From the NCBI GenBank assembly GCA_017307915.1, contig JAFKGG010000367.1, forward strand, positions 1-60,876: a DNA stretch of 60,876 bases. The letters are read 5' to 3'. This DNA comes from Burkholderiales bacterium (GTDB taxonomy: Bacteria > Pseudomonadota > Gammaproteobacteria > Burkholderiales > Burkholderiaceae_E). Below the pieces are notes generated by a model. The model saw only the letters and a program-made list of their open reading frames with translations. It ran no database searches and was not told the origin of the DNA. The position numbers and the translations under genes are program-made. Shown in pieces: positions 8,428 through 17,479 of the stretch; within the stretch, counting starts at the first letter, position 1, and the number at the start of each line of letters is the position of its first letter.

Positions 8428-9930
8428 TCACAGGTGATAGGCGGATTCGCCGTGCGACACGATGTCCAGCCCTTCGCGCTCCTCGTCTTCAGCCACGCGC
8501 AGGCCCAGGATCATGTCGACGATCTTGTAGCAGATCGCCGCGACCACGCCCGACCAGATGATGGTGATGATCACACCCTTGAACTGCACCGCGAGCTGGC
8601 TGGCGATCGAGAAGTCAGCCGGGCCGGTGCCGCCCAGGCCGGGCGCGTTGAACACGCCGGTGAGCAGCGCGCCGACGATGCCGCCCACGCCGTGCACGCC
8701 GAATACGTCGAACGAATCATCGCCGCCATGCAGCCGCTTCAGCCCGTTGACCGCCCACAGGCAGACGAAGCCGGCGACCAGGCCGATGACGATCGCGCCC
8801 ATCGGCCCCACCAGGCCGGCAGCCGGCGTGATGCCGACCAGGCCGGCCACCGCACCCGAGGCAGCGCCCAGCATCGAGGCCTTGCCGCGCGCCATCGCTT
8901 CACCGGCGCACCAGGCCAGCGTGGCGGCACCGGTGGCCAGCAGCGTGTTCAGCAGCGCCAGCGCGGCACCCGCGGTCGATTCCAGGTTGGAGCCGGCGTT
9001 GAAGCCGAACCAGCCCACCCACAGCAGCGAGGCACCGACCATGGTCAGCGTCAGCGAATGCGGAGGCATCGCTTCGCGGCCGTAGCCCAGGCGCTTGCCG
9101 ACCATGAACGCACCAACCAGGCCGGCCACGCCGGCGTTGATGTGCACCACGGTGCCGCCGGCGAAGTCGAGCGCGCCGTCCTTGAACAGCAGGCCTTCGC
9201 TGTACCACACCATGTGCGCGATCGGCAGGTAGCTGAACGTGAACCACAGCACCGAGAACAGCAGCACCGCCGAGAACTTGATGCGTTCCGCGAACGAGCC
9301 GACGATCAGCGCGGTGGTGATGCCGGCGAACGTGGCCTGGAACGCAACGAACACGTACTCGGGCAGCTTGATGCCTTCGCTGAAGGTGTCGGCCAATGTC
9401 TCCAGCGACACGCCCTTCAGGAAGATCTTCTCGAATGACCCGAAGAACGAGCCGGTACCGGTGAAGGCCAGGCTGTAGCCGTAGATCACCCACAGCAGCG
9501 TGATCAGCGAGAAGACCACGAACACCTGCATCAGCACCGACAGCATGTTCTTCGTGCGCGCCAGGCCGCCGTAGAACAGCGCCAGACCCGGCACCGTCAT
9601 CGCGATGACGAGCACGGTCGACACCATCATCCACGCGACGTCACCTTTGTCCACGGTGGGCGCAGCCGCGCCTGCGGCGGCGGCGGTCGCAGGCGCAGGC
9701 CCGGCCGGCGCAGCATCGGCAGGCGCCGAGGGCGCAGCCGGTGTTGCGGCGGCCGGTGCCGCGGCGGCCGGTGCGGCCGACTCGGATACGGCCGGCGCTT
9801 GCGCCAGCAGCAAGGGCATAGTGGCCTTAGCCGATGCCTCGGCGGCGGAGCCCGGCTGCGCGGCATGCGCCGCGACAGGTGCCAGCAGCAACGCCAGGCA
9901 CAAGGCAAAGACTCGGGTCAGGGATTTCAT
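8428..9930 (-). CDS. amtB: Ammonium transporter AmtB
   Basis: A 500-residue Amt/Mep/Rh channel that conducts ammonium across the inner membrane. It has a signal peptide (to about residue 25), an unusually long Ala/Pro-rich periplasmic linker (about 30-100), and then the conserved core. The core includes DFAGGTVVHINAG (substrate Asp and first pore His) and DVFGVHGVGG (second pore His). The start MKSLTRVF has GGAGG ten bases upstream; the longer frame to 9993 lacks this. glnK lies 59 bases upstream, the classical pairing in which GlnK plugs the channel. Confidence 0.97.
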   Translation of the reverse strand: MKSLTRVFALCLALLLAPVAAHAAQPGSAAEASAKATMPLLLAQAPAVSESAAPAAAAPAAATPAAPSAPADAAPAGPAPATAAAAGAAAPTVDKGDVAWMMVSTVLVIAMTVPGLALFYGGLARTKNMLSVLMQVFVVFSLITLLWVIYGYSLAFTGTGSFFGSFEKIFLKGVSLETLADTFSEGIKLPEYVFVAFQATFAGITTALIVGSFAERIKFSAVLLFSVLWFTFSYLPIAHMVWYSEGLLFKDGALDFAGGTVVHINAGVAGLVGAFMVGKRLGYGREAMPPHSLTLTMVGASLLWVGWFGFNAGSNLESTAGAALALLNTLLATGAATLAWCAGEAMARGKASMLGAASGAVAGLVGITPAAGLVGPMGAIVIGLVAGFVCLWAVNGLKRLHGGDDSFDVFGVHGVGGIVGALLTGVFNAPGLGGTGPADFSIASQLAVQFKGVIITIIWSGVVAAICYKIVDMILGLRVAEDEEREGLDIVSHGESAYHL

Positions 9931-9989
9931 GAGAGAAGCCTCCGATAGCGGATACGTGCGCGCCGATGCGGCGTGGGCGATCCGTGCGC

Positions 9990-10364
<375 letters not shown>

Positions 10365-10380
10365 AGTGACGACTGCAAAC

Positions 10381-11163
10381 TCAGAACGTCTTGCTGACCG
10401 ACAGCACGACGGTGCCTTTGCCCAGGTCTTTGTTGTAGGCGTTGCGATAGCACTCGCCTGCGCCGCCCTTGGCATTGGTGTCGATGTAGGCCAGCCCCAC
10501 CGTCAGACCGACGACTTCCTTGGACACGCCGAGTTTCCAGTCGGTATAGGAACAGTCGCTGCGCGAGCGCACCTGCATGCCATCGACCGAACCCGACGGA
10601 ATGATCTGGTGGCCGACGTGCGCGGCCAGCGTGAAGCCGCCGCCCAGCTCGAAGTTGCCGGTGAGATCGACGTAGCCCGAACCCTTGCTGTCGACCACGC
10701 CGAACAGATTGCTCAGGCTGTGCGAATACTTCAGCGTCAACATGCTCCAGGTGCCGGCCACGTACAGCTCGGTGGTGTTGGGCGACGTGAAGCCCGACGG
10801 ATAGCGGCCCGGGTAGTAGTAGTACAGCAGGCCGACGTCGTAACCGAAATCGCCGACCGTGCCCTTGTAGCCGGCGTACCAGTCGGTTTCGACACTGTTG
10901 CTGGCGCCGGCGTCGGACAACCAGCTCACGTTGGTCCACCAGGTGCCGGCGTAGAAGCCGCTGGCATGGCCATAGTCGAAGCCGCCTTGCACCGCCGGCT
11001 TGCCGTTGGTCTGGTTGATACCGCGATAGCGATATTCAGAAACCAGACTGAGGTTGCCGGAGAAAGTATGCGGCGAAGCGGCTGGCGCCGATTGTGCCGC
11101 CGCAAACGATGGCAGGCCCGCAGCAGCAGTGGCCAGCGAAACGGCGACAAGCGTTCTTTTCAT
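10381..11163 (-). CDS. TorF-family putative porin, nitrogen-operon associated
   Basis: A 260-residue outer-membrane beta-barrel protein. Signal peptide MKRTLVAVSLATAAAGLPSF ends near AAAQ (about 24), followed by alternating aromatic strands typical of the TIGR02001/TorF family (GNLSLVSEYRYRGINQT, VGLLYYYYPGRYP) and a C-terminal Phe. AGGAG precedes the ATG at 11163; the longer frame to 11406 is unsupported. It is the first gene of the operon with glnK and amtB, so it probably passes ammonium or another nitrogen source through the outer membrane. The substrate is inferred from context only. Confidence 0.88.
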   Translation of the reverse strand: MKRTLVAVSLATAAAGLPSFAAAQSAPAASPHTFSGNLSLVSEYRYRGINQTNGKPAVQGGFDYGHASGFYAGTWWTNVSWLSDAGASNSVETDWYAGYKGTVGDFGYDVGLLYYYYPGRYPSGFTSPNTTELYVAGTWSMLTLKYSHSLSNLFGVVDSKGSGYVDLTGNFELGGGFTLAAHVGHQIIPSGSVDGMQVRSRSDCSYTDWKLGVSKEVVGLTVGLAYIDTNAKGGAGECYRNAYNKDLGKGTVVLSVSKTF

Positions 11164-11239
11164 GATCGGACTCTCCTGATGAAGAAGAAGGAAATGTTCT
11201 TGGCTCGGAATGGGCACCGGGAACCGCCGGAGCCAGATC

Positions 11240-11255
11240 AGCATTTCTTGTGCCA
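11240..11255 (-). promoter_or_regulatory. Sigma-54 (-24/-12) promoter for torF-glnK-amtB
   Basis: On the minus strand the sequence reads TGGCACAAGAAATGCT, matching TGGCAC-N5-TTGCW with the invariant GG and GC correctly spaced; only one T of the -12 box differs. It lies about 77 bases upstream of the porin start. This is the expected promoter type for glnK-amtB, activated by NtrC under nitrogen limitation. Confidence 0.85.
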
Positions 11256-11345
11256 GCTGCAAGCGGCTGCGCCAGCCTCGCCGGGCGTGGATTTCGTGCA
11301 TGGGCGTGGCGCAGGGCGCGCCGGCTTGGTGCAGCAGCGATGCAG

Positions 11346-11360
11346 GCACCGTTTCGGTGC
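11346..11360. promoter_or_regulatory. NtrC binding site (GCACC-N5-GGTGC)
   Basis: The stretch GCACCGTTTCGGTGC is a perfect dyad with the NtrC core half-sites GCACC and GGTGC. It is centred about 100 bases upstream of the -24 element, a normal enhancer distance. A second, degenerate GGTGC at 11383-11387 may be a weak partner site. Bases 11256-11345 hold nothing else that I can support. Confidence 0.8.
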
Positions 11361-11482
11361 GATGGCCGCTTGCGATCGAGCTGGTGCGGCTGCGATCGAG
11401 CCGCATCGGCCTTGCGCATCGGCCATCCGGCCGAATGCCGCGGCTGCCCGCGAGCAGGCTCGCGTGCTAGACTGGTTTCACG

Positions 11483-11725
11483 ATGACGAACACTCCGCAA
11501 TCCCTGCTCAGCGAACTGCAAGCGCGCATGTCGGAGCTGCTGCGCAACAGCCCCGCGGCCGACATCGAACGCAATATGAAGGCGCTGCTCGGCCAAACTT
11601 TCCAGCGCTTCGACCTGGTCACCCGCGACGAGTTCGAAGCCCAGCTCGAACGGCTCAACCGCCTGCAGGCGCGCGTCGAACAGCTCGAACACGCGCTGGC
11701 TGAACGCGATCGTCCGCAGGACTGA
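11483..11725 (+). CDS. ubiK: Ubiquinone biosynthesis accessory factor UbiK
   Basis: An 80-residue all-helical protein of the YqiC/BMFP family. It has an N-terminal amphipathic helix (about 5-20), the block DIERNMKALLGQ (about 28-39), and a C-terminal coiled coil (about 50-76, EFEAQLERLNRLQARVEQLE). UbiK helps the UbiJ-Ubi complex act in aerobic ubiquinone synthesis. No clear ribosome site precedes the ATG. A TGCTAGACT extended -10 at 11465-11473 would give a very short leader. The gene is followed by comM, a common order in betaproteobacteria. Confidence 0.88.
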   Translation: MTNTPQSLLSELQARMSELLRNSPAADIERNMKALLGQTFQRFDLVTRDEFEAQLERLNRLQARVEQLEHALAERDRPQD

Positions 11726-11920
11726 TCCCGCCGCCGCCACGCAGATGCCTCCGCCGGCCCGCTAGCCGCGCCGCCGCGCCAAGCTCACTCGCCCCCGCCC
11801 TCGCACTGGTCGCTGCCCCGCCGCTCGCCGCCATAGCGACCGTCTGTCTCTTTCCATACCGATCGCCACGGCCGCCCCACCCTTCTGCGGCCGCGGCTTC
11901 TTCCGATCTGATCAGCTCCC
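11726..11920. other. Gene-free gap ubiK-comM
   Basis: The 195 bases between ubiK and comM are C-rich on the plus strand and hold no ORF with coding character. I see no clear hairpin with a T-tract; a comM promoter is presumably here but no convincing boxes are visible. Confidence 0.5.
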
Positions 11921-13429
11921 ATGTCCTTGGCCATCGTGCACAGTCGCGGCCTGGTCGGCGTGCATGCGCCGGCGGTTACCGTGGAAGTGCACATCGGCAA
12001 CGGCCTGCCGGCCTTCTACATCGTCGGGCGCCCTGAAACCGAGGTCCGCGAAAGCCGCGAGCGGGTGCGCGCCGCGCTGCTGCATGCCGGCTTCGACTTC
12101 CCCAACCGGCGGCTGACCGTCAATCTGGCGCCGGCCGACCTGCCCAAGGGATCGGGCCGGTTCGATCTGCCGATCGCCGCCGGCATTCTGGCCGCCAGCG
12201 GCCAGGTGCCCGCCGCCGCGCTCGATGAACTGGAGCTGATCGGCGAGTTGTCGCTCGACGGCACGCTGCGGCCGGTGCGCGGCGCCCTGGCGCTGGCCTT
12301 GGCGGTCAGCGCCAGCCCGCGGCCGCGCAGCCTGCTGCTACCGCGCACCAGCAGTGCCGAGGCAGCGCTGGCCGCCGACCTGAGGCTGCTGGCTGCCGAT
12401 ACGCTGGCCGACGTGGCGGCGCATCTGCTGGGGGCCAGTCCGCTGGAACGCATCGACACGGCGCCGCCCGCAACCGCCGTGCCGCAAGGCGGCGACTTCG
12501 CCGACGTCAAAGGCCACGCCAGCGCCAAGCGCGCGCTGGAAGTGGCCGCCGCGGGCGCACACAACCTGCTGATGATCGGCCCGCCCGGCGCCGGCAAATC
12601 GCTGCTGGCGCAACGACTGCCGTCGATCCTGCCGCCGCTGGCGCCGCAGCAGGCACAGGAAGCTGCCGCCCTCAGCGGGCTGGACGGCGGCTTCACGCTG
12701 GCTGATTGGGGGCGGCGACCGTTTCGCGCCCCGCACCACGGTGCCTCGGCCGCCGCGATCATCGGCGGCGGCTCGCAGCCCAAACCCGGCGAAGCCAGCC
12801 TGGCGCATCACGGCATCCTGTTCCTCGACGAACTGCCCGAGTTCGGCCGCAGCGTGCTCGAAGCACTGCGCGAGCCGCTGGAAACCGGCCGCATCAGCAT
12901 TGCGCGCGCCGCGCGCCACGTCGATTTCCCGGCCCGCTTCCAGCTCGTCGCAGCGATGAATCCCTGCCCCTGCGGGCACTTCGGCAGCGACCGCTGCCGC
13001 TGCACGCCCGAACAGGTGCGCCGCTACCAAGGTCGCCTGTCGGGCCCGCTGCTCGATCGGATCGATCTGCTGATCGGCGTGCAGCCGGTCGACGAGCAAG
13101 TGCTGATGAGCCCGGCGGCCGCAGAGCCGAGCACCGCCATCGCCGCGCGCGTGGCACGGGCGCAGCAGTGCCAGCACGAACGCCAGGACATGCTCAACGC
13201 GCACCTCGACCCGCGCGGCATCGAACGGCATTGCCGGCTCGAGGCCGCCGCCGCTGCGCTGCTGGCCGACGTGGCGCGCACGCAGCGCTGGTCGTCGCGC
13301 GCGCTGCACCGCGTGCAGAAATTGGCGCGCACGATCGCCGACTTGGCCGGGGCCGCGGCGATCGCGCCGCCGCATGTGGCAGAAGCGGTGTCGTATCGGC
13401 GTGCACTGGATGCATCGATGGTGCCGTAG
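11921..13429 (+). CDS. comM: ComM/YifB-family Mg-chelatase-like AAA+ helicase
   Basis: A 502-residue protein. The N-terminal domain (about 1-170) is the Lon-protease-like fold of the YifB family (VEVHIGNGLPAFYIVG, NLAPADLPKGSG). It is followed by an AAA+ module with Walker A GPPGAGKS (about 223-230), Walker B GILFLDELPEF and the AAMNPCPCG cysteine block, and then the C-terminal Mg-chelatase domain. ComM is a hexameric helicase that speeds branch migration during natural transformation. Full family length with all motifs intact. The start ATG follows a short pyrimidine-rich leader with no strong ribosome site. Confidence 0.95.
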   Translation: MSLAIVHSRGLVGVHAPAVTVEVHIGNGLPAFYIVGRPETEVRESRERVRAALLHAGFDFPNRRLTVNLAPADLPKGSGRFDLPIAAGILAASGQVPAAALDELELIGELSLDGTLRPVRGALALALAVSASPRPRSLLLPRTSSAEAALAADLRLLAADTLADVAAHLLGASPLERIDTAPPATAVPQGGDFADVKGHASAKRALEVAAAGAHNLLMIGPPGAGKSLLAQRLPSILPPLAPQQAQEAAALSGLDGGFTLADWGRRPFRAPHHGASAAAIIGGGSQPKPGEASLAHHGILFLDELPEFGRSVLEALREPLETGRISIARAARHVDFPARFQLVAAMNPCPCGHFGSDRCRCTPEQVRRYQGRLSGPLLDRIDLLIGVQPVDEQVLMSPAAAEPSTAIAARVARAQQCQHERQDMLNAHLDPRGIERHCRLEAAAAALLADVARTQRWSSRALHRVQKLARTIADLAGAAAIAPPHVAEAVSYRRALDASMVP

Positions 13430-13560
13430 CGCGGGTGCGCGAAGCCGACCCGCCCATCCGTCCCCAGCCCGGCCACAATGTGGCAGGATCACAGTCGAGA
13501 CGCCCGCCGCACTGCCGCGCAGCGCGGCGACCAGTTGCCACCGACTACGATGATCAAGAA

Positions 13561-14604
13561 ATGGAAACCACGCTTCCCCTGTCCGGCCTGAAGGTCGTCG
13601 AACTGCACGCCATCGGCCCCGTTCCCTATGTCGGCTTCCTGCTGCGCAGCCTGGGCGCGTCGGTGCAGCGCGTGTCGCCGCCGGTCGATCCCGGCCTGGG
13701 CGTCGCCCGCAGCCCGCAATTCGACGTGCTCAATGTCGGCAAGGAACAGTTGCTGGTCGACCTGAAGACCCCCGACGGCCAGCGCACGCTGCACAAATCG
13801 CTGGCCACCGCCGACGTGCTGCTCGAAGGATTCCGGCCCGGCGTGCTGGAACGGCTGGGCCTGGCGCCGGCCTCGCTCGAAGAGCGCTATCCGCGGCTGG
13901 TGATCGGGCGGCTGTCAGGCTGGGGCAGTGCCGGCGAACTGGCGCCGCGCGCCGGCCACGACATCAACTATATGGCGCTGACCGGCGTGCTCAACGCGAT
14001 CGGCACCGCACAGACGCCGGTGCCGCCGCTGAACCTGGTCGCCGACTTCGGCGGCGGCGCCATGCACCTGCTGGTGGGCGTACTGGCACGGCTGGTGCGC
14101 CGCTCGATCGACGGGCAGGGCGGCGTCGCGCAGACCAGCATCCTGGCCGGCACGGTGGGGCTCACGCCGATGTTCTACGGCATGCTGGCCGAAGGCCGCT
14201 GGAGTCTGACCCGCGGCGACAACATGCTCGACGGCGGCGCGCCGTTCTATCGCACTTATCGCTGCGCCGACGGCCGTTTCGTCGCGGTCGGGGCAATCGA
14301 ATCCAAGTTCTATCTGCAGTTCCTGGAGCTGGTCGGCCTGGCCGGCGACATCGACCCGAAACTGCAGCACGACCAGGCAAGCTGGCCCGAGACGGAACGC
14401 CGCTTTGCCGAGCGCTTTGCCACGCGCAGCCGCGATGAATGGGCGCAGATCTTCGCCGGCAGCGACGCCTGCGTCTCGCCGGTGCTCGATTTCAACGAGG
14501 CAGCCCGGCATCCGCACAACCTGGCCAACCGCCTGTACATGAATGAACCCTTCGTGCAACCGGCACCGGTGATCGCTTTCGAGCGAGGCGGCCACAGCGG
14601 CTGA
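13561..14604 (+). CDS. CaiB/BaiF CoA-transferase family, AMACR-like
   Basis: A 347-residue class III CoA-transferase or alpha-methylacyl-CoA racemase relative. It has the N-terminal Rossmann block GLKVVELHAIGPVP and AGHDINYMALTG, with His133 at the racemase base position. Asp162 (in VADFGGG) is the aspartate that either forms the acyl-CoA bond or acts as the racemase acid. The block DNMLDGGAPFYRTYRCADG is characteristic of AMACR. So racemisation of 2-methyl-branched acyl-CoA is more likely than CoA transfer, though this is inference. The open frame upstream inside comM is a shadow. The downstream permease begins 17 bases later. Confidence 0.85.
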   Translation: METTLPLSGLKVVELHAIGPVPYVGFLLRSLGASVQRVSPPVDPGLGVARSPQFDVLNVGKEQLLVDLKTPDGQRTLHKSLATADVLLEGFRPGVLERLGLAPASLEERYPRLVIGRLSGWGSAGELAPRAGHDINYMALTGVLNAIGTAQTPVPPLNLVADFGGGAMHLLVGVLARLVRRSIDGQGGVAQTSILAGTVGLTPMFYGMLAEGRWSLTRGDNMLDGGAPFYRTYRCADGRFVAVGAIESKFYLQFLELVGLAGDIDPKLQHDQASWPETERRFAERFATRSRDEWAQIFAGSDACVSPVLDFNEAARHPHNLANRLYMNEPFVQPAPVIAFERGGHSG

Positions 14605-14621
14605 CGCACACCGCCGCCGCC

Positions 14622-15596
14622 GTGATCGACACGGTCGTCGGCCACCGCGACTGGCGCACGCTGGCCCGCGGGCTTGGCTACGCGCTGGCCGCCGGCGTGA
14701 TGTGGGGCATGGTGTTCGTCGCCCCCGCCGTGCTGTTCGACTATCCGCCGATGGTCTTGTCGGTGGGGCGGTATCTGGCCTTCGGCCTGATCGCGATGGT
14801 GCTGGCGCTCGGCAGCTGGCAGGCCCTGGCGGATTTGCAGCGCGCCGACTGGATCGAGGCGACCAAGCTGTCGCTGGTCGGCAATCTGCTGTACTACGCA
14901 TGCCTGGCCTCGGCGATCCAGCTCGCCGGGCCGCCGCTGCCGACGATGGTGATCGGCACCCTGCCGGTGGTCATCGCGGTCTGCTCGAATCTGTCTGAAC
15001 GAACCCTGCCGTGGCGGCAGCTATGGCTGCCGCTGGCCGTGATCGCGGTCGGCATCGCACTGGTCAATCGCGACGAGTTCGGTGTCTTCGCGGCCGCGGC
15101 CGGCCCGGCGGCCCGCTATGCCTGGGGCGCGCTGCTGGCGCTGGTCGCCGTCGTCTGCTGGACCTGGTACCCGATCCGCAATGCGCGCTGGTTGCGCGCA
15201 CGGCCGGCGCTGCGCTCCGACGTCTGGGCCACCGTGCAAGGCTTGACCACGCTGCCGCTGGCCGCCGCCGGGGCGCTGCTGCTGTGGCTGGGCGACCGTG
15301 CCGGCGCCCCGGGCGCGGCCGGTTTCGATTGGCCGCTGGGCCCGCGGCCGGCGCTGTTCGTTGCGCTGATGTTGCTGATGGGCCTGCTGGCGTCGTGGGC
15401 CGGCACGCTGTGCTGGAACCGTGCCAGCCAGCTGCTGCCGACCTCGCTGGCCGGCCAGTTGATCGTCTTTGAAACGCTGTCGGCGCTGGCCATGGCCTTT
15501 GCCTGGCGCGGCCAGTGGCCGCCGGCCGGCACGCTGCTCGGCATCGCGGCACTGGTGCTCGGCGTGGTGCTGGGGGTCAGGGCGTTTCAGCGCTAG
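14622..15596 (+). CDS. EamA/DMT-superfamily permease
   Basis: A 324-residue protein with about ten hydrophobic helices in two EamA-like halves; no soluble domain. Translation from GTG at 14622 gives the full first helix, and an internal ATG at 14700 would cut it, so GTG is preferred. It follows the AMACR-like gene by 17 bases, so the two are likely cotranscribed. The substrate cannot be told. Its stop codon TAG shares the palindrome CTAG with the stop of the convergent MFS gene. Confidence 0.85.
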   Translation: MIDTVVGHRDWRTLARGLGYALAAGVMWGMVFVAPAVLFDYPPMVLSVGRYLAFGLIAMVLALGSWQALADLQRADWIEATKLSLVGNLLYYACLASAIQLAGPPLPTMVIGTLPVVIAVCSNLSERTLPWRQLWLPLAVIAVGIALVNRDEFGVFAAAAGPAARYAWGALLALVAVVCWTWYPIRNARWLRARPALRSDVWATVQGLTTLPLAAAGALLLWLGDRAGAPGAAGFDWPLGPRPALFVALMLLMGLLASWAGTLCWNRASQLLPTSLAGQLIVFETLSALAMAFAWRGQWPPAGTLLGIAALVLGVVLGVRAFQR

Positions 15597-16864
15597 TGCG
15601 TATCGGCGGCGCGAGCCGTCGTCTCCGGCGCGCTGCCGCGCGGGCGCACGCGCCAGCCGAACAATATCGCGATGCCGATGATCTGGATCACGATGTAGAC
15701 GGCCAGCGCCGGCCGGAAGCCCGCGCCGCTGGCCGCGCCCCCTGCGCCGCCGGGCTCGCCGCCGAACAGGTCGGCCAGCGTGCCGAACAGCCACTGCGAG
15801 CAGAACATACCGACGAACACCAGCAGGTTGTAGGAGGTGAACGCGCGCCCGGTCAGCCGCTCGGGAAACGACAGGCTGACGTGCGTCTGCGCCAGCGAGT
15901 GGCAGGTGGCGGCCAAGGCCAGCGGCAGCCACAGCAGCCACGCCGCGTGGCCATCGGCCAGCAGGATCACGCCTTGCAGCAGCACCATCAGAATCGATGC
16001 GCCGCCCACCATCTGCAGGGTGCCGACGCCGCGCCGCGTCAGCCGCGGCACCGCCCAGCCCAGCCCCAGGTAACCGCCCATCAGCACCAGATTGATGATG
16101 AACACCGCTTGCGCAGCCGCCGCCGCGTCGATGCCCAGCACCAGCCTGAACCAGGGCCCGACCCACAGCGTCTGCAGCGCGATGAACATCGATTGCACGC
16201 TCAGCGAGACGGCCCCGAAGCGCCAGAAATAGCGGTCGGCAAACACTTCGCGATAACCGTTCCACAGCGATTCGCCGTGCCGGGCGATGCGCGGTTCCCG
16301 CGGCACGAAGGTGGCGATCGCCAATGCGCTGCCGCACAACAGCACGCAGGCGGCCCAGAACACGCCACGCCAGCCGATCAGCGTAACCGCCCACTGCACC
16401 GGCAGCGTCGAAACCAAGGAGCCCAGCGAGCCCGCCACCAGCATCCACACCACCAACTGCTGCTGGCGGCCGGGCGCATACCAGAAGCGGAACGCGCGCA
16501 GCGAGGCCATCAGCGCGCCCGACACGCCCACGCCGATCAGCGCGCGGCCGACCCACAGCATGCCCGCGCTGCTGGCGAGCGCGAACACCGCGCAGCCGGC
16601 GGCAGCGATCGTGAGTAGCACGGCATCGGTGAGCCGCGAGCCGTAGCGGTCGAGCCAGATGCCCAGCGGCAGTTGCAGCGCGGCGAAACTGAGGAAGTAC
16701 GCCGACGACAGCGAACCGAGCTGCGAATTGCTGAGCCCGAACTCGTTGATCAGATCGGGCGCGATGATCACGTTGACCGAGCGCAGCCCATACGACATGA
16801 AATAGCCGGAGGCGAACGCCAGGAATACGCGGATGGCCAGCCCGGCGGGCAGCAGGGTGCTCAT
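15593..16864 (-). CDS. MFS permease
   Basis: A 423-residue major facilitator with twelve predicted helices. Conserved features are LPLGIWLDRYGSRLTD between helices 2 and 3 (the A-like motif) and a central loop around VPREPRIARHGE. The start MSTLLPAGLAIRVF at 16864 is four bases after the lipoprotein gene stop, so translation is probably coupled; the longer frame to 17218 lies inside that gene. The C-terminus is a short charged tail. The substrate is unknown. It ends in a CTAG shared with the convergent EamA gene. Confidence 0.88.
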   Translation of the reverse strand: MSTLLPAGLAIRVFLAFASGYFMSYGLRSVNVIIAPDLINEFGLSNSQLGSLSSAYFLSFAALQLPLGIWLDRYGSRLTDAVLLTIAAAGCAVFALASSAGMLWVGRALIGVGVSGALMASLRAFRFWYAPGRQQQLVVWMLVAGSLGSLVSTLPVQWAVTLIGWRGVFWAACVLLCGSALAIATFVPREPRIARHGESLWNGYREVFADRYFWRFGAVSLSVQSMFIALQTLWVGPWFRLVLGIDAAAAAQAVFIINLVLMGGYLGLGWAVPRLTRRGVGTLQMVGGASILMVLLQGVILLADGHAAWLLWLPLALAATCHSLAQTHVSLSFPERLTGRAFTSYNLLVFVGMFCSQWLFGTLADLFGGEPGGAGGAASGAGFRPALAVYIVIQIIGIAILFGWRVRPRGSAPETTARAADTH

Positions 16865-16868
16865 CGGC

Positions 16869-17429
16869 TCACTCGACGATGCGGAACGAATCAAGGAACA
16901 GCCGGGCTTGCTCGGGCGGTACCCCGGGCCCCAGCACCACGATCTGCCAGGCGCGCTTGCCGCGCGCCACGAACTCGGCGGCCATCTGCGCGTCCTGGTC
17001 ATAGGCCCGGCCGATAGCTTCGATACGCATTGCCGGCTGCCGGCCCAGGGTGCCGCCGCCGGCATCGAGCACCGGCACCTCGACCTCGCTTTGCGCCGTC
17101 TGCCGGCCGGCGATGTTGCGGACCATCGCCGTGCGCATCGCCGCCACGGCCTTTTCCCGAGTAGCCGGCTGCTCGTCAGGCAATTGCACCGCGCCGACCG
17201 TGAAAGCGATATCGTCAATCCTGGCCCCGGTCATCGACATCGTGACCGGCAGCCCGTCCAGATCGATGGCGCGCGACATCGAAGCCGGCTTGTCGGGCAG
17301 CATGACGTGGAAGCCTGCGGCCGGCTCGCGGATCTCGCGCCAGTTATAGTCGGGTGAGCAGGCACCGAGTGCGAGCAGCGCTGCGACCGCCCACAGGCTG
17401 CGCAGATGCGAGGAGAGTCTGAGATTCAT
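16869..17429 (-). CDS. Conserved lipoprotein of unknown function
   Basis: A 186-residue protein with a lipoprotein signal: hydrophobic stretch LWAVAALLALGAC with the lipobox LGAC at about 21-24, the Cys being the acylation site. The mature part is a single small domain with FHVMLPDKP and FTVGAVQLPD strands, similar to proteins of unknown function found as periplasmic lipoproteins in Burkholderiales. It diverges from DUF1840 by a 50-base gap and precedes an MFS permease. No function can be given. Confidence 0.8.
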   Translation of the reverse strand: MNLRLSSHLRSLWAVAALLALGACSPDYNWREIREPAAGFHVMLPDKPASMSRAIDLDGLPVTMSMTGARIDDIAFTVGAVQLPDEQPATREKAVAAMRTAMVRNIAGRQTAQSEVEVPVLDAGGGTLGRQPAMRIEAIGRAYDQDAQMAAEFVARGKRAWQIVVLGPGVPPEQARLFLDSFRIVE

Positions 17430-17446
17430 CTGATAATGGTATCAAC

Positions 17447-17465
17447 CGGCCCGGCGGGCCGTTTT
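17447..17465 (+). other. Hairpin with T-run in the DUF1840 leader
   Basis: CGGCCC-GGC-GGGCCG (17447-17461) is followed by TTTT and then by the GGAGG ribosome site for the ATG at 17480. It looks like a small terminator in front of the gene, though the three-base loop and short T-run make it weak. Confidence 0.4.
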
Positions 17466-17479
17466 CGACGGAGGCAGGC

